Origin: Thermococcus indicus
GTDB lineage: Archaea; Methanobacteriota_B; Thermococci; Thermococcales; Thermococcaceae
DNA length: 64,000 bases
Reading direction: 5' to 3'
Assembly: GCF_006274605.1 (NCBI RefSeq)
Contig: NZ_CP040846.1
Span: 1 to 64,000, forward strand
Below, in pieces: positions 16,849 to 23,813 of the stretch. Under the pieces are notes generated by a model, which had not been told where the DNA came from, searched no databases, and was given only the letters and a program-made list of their open reading frames with translations. Positions within the stretch are counted from its first letter, which is position 1. Every line of letters starts with the position of its first letter. The position numbers and the translations under genes are program-made.

Positions 16849-17325
16849 TCATCCCAGGCCCAGGTTCTCCCGGATTTCAAGGGGGATGAGGCCTATCTTC
16901 GGGAGCACCAGCAGGGCCTTGTCCTCGACGGCATAAGCGGGAACGCACGGCACCATACCGTAGGGGGTCGGGTATTCGGGGTCGGGGGCCCAGTTGTTGT
17001 CGCCCCACGTGAGGAAGCATTTCTCGGTCTTGCCGCCGAGGTTCACCTCGCTTATCCCCCTGACGCGGTGGATGATGGGGTACTCGTAGCCGGGACGCTT
17101 GTAAACGATGACGTCATTGACCTGGACATCATCGATGTTCTCCTCGCTTATGCCCTCCAGCAGGACGACGTCCCCGCGGTAGAAAACCGGCTCCATCGAG
17201 CCGCTGACTACTATGACGAGGGGGGAGTCGGTATGGAGCGCAACCTTAAGGCCAAACTGGAAGATGAAGACAACTATGACCGCTATCAGCACCCATGCTA
17301 GATCTTTCTTCCACCCGTCTTCCAT
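16849..17325 (-). CDS. Signal peptidase I (archaeal Sec11-like)
   Basis: A 158-residue membrane peptidase. An N-terminal helix (residues about 9-28) anchors it; the catalytic Ser is in VVSGSMEPVF, the His in PIIHRVRG, and a conserved Asp in GDNNWAPDPE, i.e. the Ser-His-Asp arrangement of archaeal and eukaryotic enzymes rather than the Ser-Lys pair of bacteria. It removes signal peptides from secreted proteins. I chose ATG 17325 after GGAGG; it lies 28 nt inside the end of the DUF531 gene, so the pair is translationally linked. A second signal peptidase is encoded at 45588-46160. Confidence 0.9.
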   Translation of the reverse strand: MEDGWKKDLAWVLIAVIVVFIFQFGLKVALHTDSPLVIVVSGSMEPVFYRGDVVLLEGISEENIDDVQVNDVIVYKRPGYEYPIIHRVRGISEVNLGGKTEKCFLTWGDNNWAPDPEYPTPYGMVPCVPAYAVEDKALLVLPKIGLIPLEIRENLGLG

Positions 17326-17849
17326 CTCAGAGCCTCCATGAGGGTGCTTATCCTCGCGGGAATGGCACCGATGGCGGTGCACGTTTCGAGGCTCACCCTT
17401 TTTCCAGTTATGTCCATGTGGTAGCGGGCGGTCTTAAAGATTTCCTTGGGGAGGCCGTGCCGTCCGAGGCCCACCAGGAGGAGAAAGCTCTCCCCGCGGA
17501 GGGCGCGTTCGGCGAGCTCAATGGGTGTTATCTCCTTCTCAGCACTGGGCTTCCTGGTGGTGGCTACGGGTGTCCCGAACTGCGGCGGGAAGCCTTTCCG
17601 GGGAAAATCCAGGAGGTGGAAGCGGTTCCCCTCCGCCAGTTCCATGAGGTACCTGCCGCCCTCGCCTATCGTGGTGTGGCCGCTTATCTCCCCCGCCACA
17701 TCGATCGGTCTGCCCTCGAAGGGAAAGCCCACCAAGGCCAGGTGGAAGCCGTAGGCATACGCTATGGGTCCCGCTCGGGCTATGGCGCGCAGGTGTGCCT
17801 CATGGAGCCTCCTGGGGTCGTAGGTGTTGTACAGGGCTATCGTCAGCAT
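17298..17849 (-). CDS. DUF531 family protein (SPOUT-like)
   Basis: A protein of about 183 residues matching archaeal DUF531, beginning MLTIALYNTYDPRRLHEAHL. The C-terminal LLLVGLGRHGLP and SLETCTAIGAIPARIS segments resemble the knotted methyltransferase (SPOUT) fold, so an RNA methyltransferase role is plausible but unproven. The ATG 17849 follows GGTGAGGATT. It forms an operon with the overlapping signal peptidase gene and is divergent from the helical-repeat gene, sharing an AT-rich promoter core. Confidence 0.82.
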   Translation of the reverse strand: MLTIALYNTYDPRRLHEAHLRAIARAGPIAYAYGFHLALVGFPFEGRPIDVAGEISGHTTIGEGGRYLMELAEGNRFHLLDFPRKGFPPQFGTPVATTRKPSAEKEITPIELAERALRGESFLLLVGLGRHGLPKEIFKTARYHMDITGKRVSLETCTAIGAIPARISTLMEALRWKTGGRKI

Positions 17850-17872
17850 AATCCTCACCCAGAGTAATCAAC

Positions 17873-17886
17873 AAATATTTATAAGG
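17873..17886. promoter_or_regulatory. Shared divergent TATA element
   Basis: AAATATTTATAAGG reads as a TATA box toward the helical-repeat gene (transcript start predicted near 17905) and its complement CCTTATAAATATTT reads as a TATA box toward the DUF531 gene (start near 17855). It is the only TATA-like sequence between the two genes. Confidence 0.55.
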
Positions 17887-17911
17887 ATTTAGAGCGAATT
17901 AAAAGGTTAGT

Positions 17912-18994
17912 ATGGCGACGCTTGAAGATGTCATCCCCCTGATAGAGAGGGGCTACTACGAAGAGGCCCTGGAGAAAATAGAGGGGCTCGACGACCCGAT
18001 GGACAAGGTGGAAGCCCTGACCCGGCTGGCCGTTACGATACACTCCAAAGGTGGGCCCACAGATTGGATACCTGGCATAATCGATGATGCCTCGTACATA
18101 GTGCAAAAAATGGATTACCCCTCGGACAGGGCCATGGGGTACTCGATGATAGCCTCGGCCCTGGGGAGGATGGAGTACCACGAGGAGGCCGCAGACTTTT
18201 TCAACACCGCCATAGAAGAGCTGGACAGGGCGAAAGACCCCGTGGAGAAAGGGATAGCCCTGGCATTCCTCGCGTACCATATGGCCCTCTCCGGGTACTC
18301 CGAGCAGGCCCTCGACGTTTTTGACCTGGCCTTTGACAGCATCATTAACGCGGAGGTGGCGTACCGTCTCAAGGTGGATGGCCTCCTGAAGATCGCGGAA
18401 CTTCTGGAGAAGGCGGGAGACAGCGTACCATCCAGCAGAGCGCTAAAATTCTATGAAATGTCCTTCGATATATTCGACAAGCTCAACGTCAACCAGCAGG
18501 CGGCCATAATCGAGAAGAAAATAGAGCTAACGAAAACCGTCTACGACGTTGGCCTCCCCCAGATTCGAAGGGCACTTATGGAGGGCAAAAACCACTACGC
18601 GCTGGCGATCCTGGACAGGAAATACAGTGGGGTGGTCAAACTCATAGGGGCTCTTGAGATAGCCCTCTGGATGAAGAGGGTGAACAATCCTGAGTACCTT
18701 GACATCATGGACAGGGCATTTGAGAACTGTCAGAACCTGCATTTCACCGAGGCGAACGTTCAGCAGATAGCCAGACTGCTCACAGCGCTGGGAAGTCTCA
18801 AGAGGGCACTGGCGTTCGCCATAAAGATAAAGGACGTCCGAAAGAAGAGCGAGGCGATGAAGGCGATAGCCCTCGAACTGGCCCTCAACGAAGACGTCGA
18901 AAATGCCGAAAAGCTCGCAGCCAACATCCCTGATCCCCAGGTGAGAGAGGAGGCCCTCATCGAAATCGAGACGCTGAGGGAGGGCAAGCCGTGA
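17912..18994 (+). CDS. Helical-repeat (TPR-like) protein
   Basis: A 360-residue, all-helical protein built of degenerate about 35-residue helix pairs, e.g. RGYYEEALEKIEGL, YHEEAADFFNTAIEEL and GYSEQALDVFDLAFDS, typical of tetratricopeptide-like solenoids. It has no signal peptide or membrane helix, so it is probably a cytoplasmic scaffold. Its stop overlaps the GTG start of the dipeptidase gene (GTGA), so the two are coupled. Function unknown. Confidence 0.78.
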   Translation: MATLEDVIPLIERGYYEEALEKIEGLDDPMDKVEALTRLAVTIHSKGGPTDWIPGIIDDASYIVQKMDYPSDRAMGYSMIASALGRMEYHEEAADFFNTAIEELDRAKDPVEKGIALAFLAYHMALSGYSEQALDVFDLAFDSIINAEVAYRLKVDGLLKIAELLEKAGDSVPSSRALKFYEMSFDIFDKLNVNQQAAIIEKKIELTKTVYDVGLPQIRRALMEGKNHYALAILDRKYSGVVKLIGALEIALWMKRVNNPEYLDIMDRAFENCQNLHFTEANVQQIARLLTALGSLKRALAFAIKIKDVRKKSEAMKAIALELALNEDVENAEKLAANIPDPQVREEALIEIETLREGKP

Positions 18995-19926
18995 TATTCG
19001 ACGCCCATTCAGACCTGCCGACGCTAATTCACGATGAGAGGATGAACGGAAGGAGCCTTGTGCTGGAAAGGAACTTCGAGAGGTTCTTCGATCCCTGGGT
19101 TAGGGCTAGGGTTATGGCCATCTGGACGCGGCCGGAGAGAAGGGGAGACGCAACGGCCTACGGTTTTGAGGTCCTGAACTCCCTGCTGAAGGACATCGGG
19201 GAGAGCGAGCGCTTTGAGCTGGTCACAACCGTCGATGGAATGAAAAAGGCGATCGAGGACGGAAAGGTCGCCCTGTGGCTCAGCCTTGAGGGTGGGGAGC
19301 CGATAGGGGAGAGTTTAGAGCTCCTCGAGCTCTTCCACCGCCTCGGCTTGAGGGTTCTGACGCTCACCTGGAGCCTGAGGAACGCGATAGCCGACGGGGT
19401 CTTTGAGAGAACCGGCGGTGGACTGACGAATTTCGGCGTTGAAGTCGTCGGAAAGGCCGAGGAGCTCGGGATACTGCTTGACCTCAGTCACATCAACGAC
19501 AGGGGCTTCTGGGACGCCCTGGATGTCACGGCGTTCCCCATCATAGCGTCTCACTCCAACACGAGGAAGCTGTGCGACCATCCGCGGAACCTGACGGACG
19601 AGCAGATAAAGGCGATAGCGGAGAGGGACGGTGTAATAGGGGCGGTTGCAATTCCCAGTTTCATTCACCGGGAAAAACCAACGCTGGAGAGGTACGTGGA
19701 GCACATAGCTTACATGGTCGATCTGGCCGGCTACCGCCACGTTGGGCTCGGCTTCGACTTCGTTTACTACCTCAAAGGCTGGAGCGGGAGGAGCATTGAG
19801 GGCTTCGAGGACGAATCGAGGATACCCTCCCTGATAGAGAGGCTCTCGGAGACCCTCAGTGAGAAAGAAGTCGAGGCGATAACCTTCGAAAACTTCGAGC
19901 GCGTTTTTGAGCGGGTCGTGGGTTAG
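18991..19926 (+). CDS. Membrane-dipeptidase family (M19) metallopeptidase
   Basis: A 311-residue TIM-barrel enzyme. The zinc and catalytic residues are visible: DAHSDL (His-x-Asp), LSLEGG (bridging Glu), DLSHI and ASHSN (His ligands) and GLGFDF (Asp). Family members hydrolyse dipeptides, including those with D-residues. It begins with GTG overlapping the stop of the helical-repeat gene. No signal peptide is seen, so it is likely cytoplasmic and involved in peptide use. Confidence 0.9.
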   Translation: MIFDAHSDLPTLIHDERMNGRSLVLERNFERFFDPWVRARVMAIWTRPERRGDATAYGFEVLNSLLKDIGESERFELVTTVDGMKKAIEDGKVALWLSLEGGEPIGESLELLELFHRLGLRVLTLTWSLRNAIADGVFERTGGGLTNFGVEVVGKAEELGILLDLSHINDRGFWDALDVTAFPIIASHSNTRKLCDHPRNLTDEQIKAIAERDGVIGAVAIPSFIHREKPTLERYVEHIAYMVDLAGYRHVGLGFDFVYYLKGWSGRSIEGFEDESRIPSLIERLSETLSEKEVEAITFENFERVFERVVG

Positions 19927-19966
19927 GTTTTTAATGATTTTTTCAAATCCCCTATGGGGAGTGAGA

Positions 19967-20167
19967 ATGGGGACAAAGATAGTTGCTGTTTATGAGAATG
20001 GCGTTCTGAGGCCCAAGAACAGGCTTAACCTTCCAGCCGGCACGGAGGTTGAACTGATAATCCGGCCCTCCTTAAAAGGACTCATGAAGCTATTTGAGGG
20101 CATAGAGGTCAAGAAGGACGTTGAGAGCACCCTCAAAGAGGCCAGGGAGAGGAAACTATGGGAGTAG
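19967..20167 (+). CDS. VapB-type antitoxin (DUF104/AF2212 family)
   Basis: A 66-residue protein with the N-terminal swapped-hairpin motif KIVAVYENGVLRPKNRLNLP, as in AF2212-type antitoxins. Such proteins pair with a PIN-domain VapC RNase encoded just downstream. The ATG 19967 follows GGGGAGTGAGA. Here the partner toxin frame begins in the usual overlap (ATG 20158 before the antitoxin stop) but ends after 19 codons, so the antitoxin is an orphan. Confidence 0.8.
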   Translation: MGTKIVAVYENGVLRPKNRLNLPAGTEVELIIRPSLKGLMKLFEGIEVKKDVESTLKEARERKLWE

Positions 20168-20217
20168 TCATAGACTCATCGGTTGTCCTTAAAACATTCG
20201 AACGCACCCTCAGGTGA
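20158..20217 (+). pseudogene. VapC toxin stub (truncated PIN domain)
   Basis: A 19-codon frame reading MGVVIDSSVVLKTFERTLR before TGA. It contains the first strand of a PIN domain with its catalytic Asp (VIDSSVVLK) and nothing more; the next gene starts 5 nt later. The natural protein is about 130 residues, so most of the toxin has been deleted, with the break immediately next to the methyltransferase gene. Confidence 0.75.
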
Positions 20218-20221
20218 TACC

Positions 20222-21082
20222 ATGGAGACCCTTTATTTTCTAACCGCCAGAGACGCGAGAAGACTGCTCTTCGCGAAGGGCGGAGCGAGGCTCAACCTCG
20301 ACCTGAGGAAAACCAGCCGTTCGTGGCTGGTAACCCTCGACGGGGACGGGTTCATATTCCCAGATGGAACCAGGGTCGAGAGGGACGTCATCGAGAGGAT
20401 CGCGAGGGACGAGGGTAGCGTTTACTTCGTGAGAGGGGGTGGGGTTTATAAAGCCGCCATCGCAGGAGAGCACTTCTACAAGCTCGTCCCGACGATTCCA
20501 CCGACGATAGAGATAAACGGCATCAGAATGCACAGGACGAAAGACATCAACCCGCTCCAGGACACAAGGAACAAGGTGAACGCGGTGAAGCCGAAGGAGG
20601 GCGAAACGGTTCTCGACACCTGCATGGGGCTAGGATACACCGCGATAGAGTCCGCCAAAAGAGGGGCGTACGTCATAACCATCGAGAAAGACCCCAACGT
20701 GCTCGAATTGGCAAGGATAAACCCCTGGAGCAAGGAGCTGTTCACCGGCGGGAGGATTCAGGTGATACAGGGCGATGCCTTCGAGGTGGTGAAGCGCTTT
20801 AAGGACGAGACCTTTGACGCCGTTATCCACGACCCCCCCAGGTTTTCCTTGGCAGGCCACCTCTACGGGGAGGAGTTTTACCGCGAGCTGTTCAGGGTTC
20901 TCAAACCCGGCGGGAGGCTCTTCCACTACGTCGGCAACCCCGGGAAGAAATACCGCAGAAAAGACTTGCAGAAGGGCGTTATGGAGCGCTTAAGAAAAGC
21001 GGGCTTCGTCCGGGTTAAGCGCGTTGAAGAAGCGCTCGGCGTTGTGGGGAAAAAGCCGGGAAAGGAAAAGGGGAAGGATTAA
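20222..21082 (+). CDS. Predicted archaeal SAM-dependent methyltransferase (COG2521-like)
   Basis: A 286-residue protein. An N-terminal beta-rich domain (about 120 residues) precedes a Rossmann methyltransferase domain with motif I DTCMGLGYTA, an acidic residue closing the next strand in ITIEKDPNV, and HDPPRF as motif IV, then LKPGGRLFHYVG. The DPP motif is common in methyltransferases acting on nucleic-acid amino groups or related substrates, so an RNA or small-molecule amine could be the target. The start ATG 20222 follows GGTGATACC. It converges with the following gene, overlapping by 4 nt. Confidence 0.82.
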   Translation: METLYFLTARDARRLLFAKGGARLNLDLRKTSRSWLVTLDGDGFIFPDGTRVERDVIERIARDEGSVYFVRGGGVYKAAIAGEHFYKLVPTIPPTIEINGIRMHRTKDINPLQDTRNKVNAVKPKEGETVLDTCMGLGYTAIESAKRGAYVITIEKDPNVLELARINPWSKELFTGGRIQVIQGDAFEVVKRFKDETFDAVIHDPPRFSLAGHLYGEEFYRELFRVLKPGGRLFHYVGNPGKKYRRKDLQKGVMERLRKAGFVRVKRVEEALGVVGKKPGKEKGKD

Positions 21083-22479
21083 ATCCCTCCAACCTCCTCC
21101 ATCTCCTCGAAGGCTTCGAGGTTCGTGTAGTAGTCCATGAGCTCTGAGATTTCCTTTCTAAGCCTGAAGCTCTTGGCTATCGCTATTCCAAAGCCTATTA
21201 CCGACGGCCAGGCCAGGAGGAGCAGCAGCTTGGCGTCGCTTATCGGTATCGGCCTTGGGTCGGTGAAGCGGTTGAAGTTCCATATCATGAAGGCTATCAT
21301 CAGCCAGGCCGTTGAGAAGTTGGTAAGCCCACTACCGCTTTCTCCGAGCTTGAAGCCCGGAACGACGTCCTTGGTGAGGGGTGGGAGCAGGTTGCTTCCC
21401 ATGAATCCGAGCTGGTCCTCGAAGACGTGGAGCCACTGACCTATCATCGAAGCGAGTGCAAGCTCGGTCGCGTGCTCGTAGCCAATCAGCCTGAAGAAGG
21501 CGAAGACGACGAGGCCTATTATCATGCCCATTGTGAGGGAGTGGCTGAAGCCGTGGTGCCAGGGCAGGAACCTGTCCTTGACGACCGTCTTGCCCTTGAA
21601 CTCAGCCCTCCTGAAGGCTATCTCCGGGCCCGAGAAGGAGTCTATCCTGGTGGGCTTGGGGTAGGTCTTGATGAAGGGAACGCTTACCTTCGCTACCCCG
21701 TACTTCCTGTACTCGGGAACGTCGCCGCCTATTGCAACGCCACCTGGCGTTACTATCGGGCCCATCTCGACGCGGACTTCCCTCTTGGGCGGGTCGGGGT
21801 GAACCCAGAAGCGCCTGTAAACGTCGCCGGGGAGGCGAATGTTGTGTATCTTGACTATCCTCTCACCCTCGCGGTAGGCCTCCTCAATGGCTCTGGCTAT
21901 CGTTTCCGCTATGCCCTGCGGGTGGGGGGCATCGCTGACGACGAGCTTAAGCGAGCCGTCCTCCTCGAGGTCGACGTAGCCGAAGACGAGTAACCTCTTG
22001 CCCCCCTCGATCCTTCCGAACTCCTCCTCGAAGAACTCGTAGTCATCACCGAAGGCCTCGACGGTTATCTTCCCGGTTCCGTCGTTGAGGGTGAAGACTA
22101 TGCTGTTGTAGGTCTCGGTTACCGTCTCCTCGCCCCCGTCCTCGCGGAGAACCTTGTAGGAGACCTTCCCGGAACCCCTGGCCAGTATCTCCTCCACCAT
22201 CCCTTCGATGGCGAAGAACTGGTAGCGGTTCTTTTCGCTCAGCTCGGAAACCTTGACCAGCTTCGGCGCGTAGTGCTTCTTCTCGTCCCAGGGGGCAGGG
22301 TCTATCTCATAGTCCCTTCTCGCCAGGAACTTTCCGAACTTGAAGTCCACGAAGTCGGGGAAGTAAGCGGCGGCAGCCGCTATGACCGGAATGAGTATGC
22401 CGAGCCTTAAATCACCGACGAGCGCTCCGAAAAAGGTCGCCGCTGCCAAACCAGAGATGTAGTGGGTGAAGCCTCTCAT
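21079..22479 (-). CDS. Membrane-bound YdjM-like metal-dependent hydrolase with inserted OB fold
   Basis: A 466-residue membrane protein. N- and C-terminal parts carry the YdjM/LexA-binding-like membrane hydrolase pattern: FTHYISG, YFPDFVDFK, LPWHHGFSHSL and GQWLHVFEDQLG with conserved His/Asp. Between them (about residues 85-200) lies a soluble OB-fold-like domain with NSIVFTLNDGTGKITVEAF, the same DDGTG signature found in the large OB-array protein two genes upstream. It is the last of three codirectional genes. A role in handling exported polymers (nucleic acid, lipid or glycan) is possible; the function is unknown. Confidence 0.72.
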   Translation of the reverse strand: MRGFTHYISGLAAATFFGALVGDLRLGILIPVIAAAAAYFPDFVDFKFGKFLARRDYEIDPAPWDEKKHYAPKLVKVSELSEKNRYQFFAIEGMVEEILARGSGKVSYKVLREDGGEETVTETYNSIVFTLNDGTGKITVEAFGDDYEFFEEEFGRIEGGKRLLVFGYVDLEEDGSLKLVVSDAPHPQGIAETIARAIEEAYREGERIVKIHNIRLPGDVYRRFWVHPDPPKREVRVEMGPIVTPGGVAIGGDVPEYRKYGVAKVSVPFIKTYPKPTRIDSFSGPEIAFRRAEFKGKTVVKDRFLPWHHGFSHSLTMGMIIGLVVFAFFRLIGYEHATELALASMIGQWLHVFEDQLGFMGSNLLPPLTKDVVPGFKLGESGSGLTNFSTAWLMIAFMIWNFNRFTDPRPIPISDAKLLLLLAWPSVIGFGIAIAKSFRLRKEISELMDYYTNLEAFEEMEEVGGI

Positions 22480-22485
22480 CTCCCA

Positions 22486-23808
22486 TCACCCCAGTCCGAG
22501 CAGGTGCATGAAGTAGCCGGTGTGGCCTGTCATGCTGATGAGCACCGGAAGGATAAGCCCTCCGAGGCAGTAGCTCCTCCTGGTGTTGAAGGCGGCCGCC
22601 ATGAGGCCTATCGCCGTCGAGACGAAGAGCACTGCTAGGCCCATCGGCCCGGTGAGGAGGTAGCTTATGACCACGAGCGTAACTGCAACAACGTAGGAGA
22701 GCTTCTTGATGTGGACGACGTTGAAGCTGTTGGCTATGAACCTGGAGAGGTAGTAGGTGAAGAGGAAGCTTATGCCCGCGCTGAGCAAGATGACCCCTAT
22801 CGCGGCCAGGTACTCGGCGTAGCTCTTGGGGGTGTAGATCGAGCTGACGAGCCAGGCAGCCGCTCCCCTCGTGAGCCTCAGCTGGGGGAGGAAGAGGAGG
22901 GTAAACGCGCCAACGTAGTAGATGACCCTGTTCACGCCCTGGCTTATGATGAAGGCATCGTCTCCGCGCTGGCTCGTCATGTGGCCGGCAACTAGCGCGC
23001 CCATTCCTCCAGTGATTATCGGATAGACCGCCGCTATGGTTCCTCCTAAAGCGCCGCCGAAGCTGGCCTTGAGGGTGTTGTAGAGGCTACTCTCGACCCT
23101 GTCGTCGGGAACCTGCTCCAGCATCGGCGGGTTGGAGAGTATGTTGAGCAGCACCCAAGACATTCCGAAGAAGCCTATGAACATCGGGGTCAAGCGAGTG
23201 TATGCGCTCGTCGTCGGTAGAAGGTTGGTGTTCATAACTATGAAGCCCAAGAGGCCGGAGAGGAAAAACACCAGGATTCCGCCGAGTATCTGCCTCCAGG
23301 CCAGCCAGAGCCTCTCCCCCGGAGTCCTTCCGCGGTCGCCCTCCTTGGGCCACTCGCTCATGAACATGAAGACCACTATCGCAACCAGGAAGTAGGTGAT
23401 GTACGGGCTGGTCGCCTGGTAGATCGGCGGGAGGACCCTCGGGAAGATGAAGAGGGCACCCAGCACGAGGAAGAGGGTTCCAGCCACCGCCCCGATGAGG
23501 TAGAGGAGCACAGCCTCGTGTCCCCTGCCGAGAAGCAGGTATCTCTGTGTGGGGAAGAGGAGGAATACTGCGCTCTCGTCGGCGACGCTGAAGTAGACAC
23601 TGGAAATGGCGCTCACGTAGGCGTAGGCGACTATTGCTCCAATAGCGAAGAATGGAAAGGCCTGGACGGGCATCAGCTCGCCCACGCCGAAGACTGCCAC
23701 CAGTAGGGCCATTATGTTGAATATGTGGAAGCCCGGGATCCAGGATATCAGCGAGCCGAAGATGACTCCCGCGAGGGACCAGATTAAAAGGTCTGAAAGG
23801 GGAACCAT
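22486..23808 (-). CDS. TctA/DUF112-like polytopic membrane protein
   Basis: A protein of about 440 residues with some 12 membrane helices. The opening WSLAGVIFGSLISWIPGFHIFN and the central FGGALGGTIAAVYPIITGGMG resemble the TctA large subunit of tripartite tricarboxylate transporters (archaeal COG1784 branch). The usual small membrane and substrate-binding subunits are absent; instead the gene lies between two OB-fold proteins, which may replace them. I chose ATG 23808 (GAGGTGAT upstream); ATG 23814 overlapping the upstream stop is also possible. Substrate unknown. Confidence 0.78.
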   Translation of the reverse strand: MVPLSDLLIWSLAGVIFGSLISWIPGFHIFNIMALLVAVFGVGELMPVQAFPFFAIGAIVAYAYVSAISSVYFSVADESAVFLLFPTQRYLLLGRGHEAVLLYLIGAVAGTLFLVLGALFIFPRVLPPIYQATSPYITYFLVAIVVFMFMSEWPKEGDRGRTPGERLWLAWRQILGGILVFFLSGLLGFIVMNTNLLPTTSAYTRLTPMFIGFFGMSWVLLNILSNPPMLEQVPDDRVESSLYNTLKASFGGALGGTIAAVYPIITGGMGALVAGHMTSQRGDDAFIISQGVNRVIYYVGAFTLLFLPQLRLTRGAAAWLVSSIYTPKSYAEYLAAIGVILLSAGISFLFTYYLSRFIANSFNVVHIKKLSYVVAVTLVVISYLLTGPMGLAVLFVSTAIGLMAAAFNTRRSYCLGGLILPVLISMTGHTGYFMHLLGLG

Positions 23809-23813
23809 GGCCA

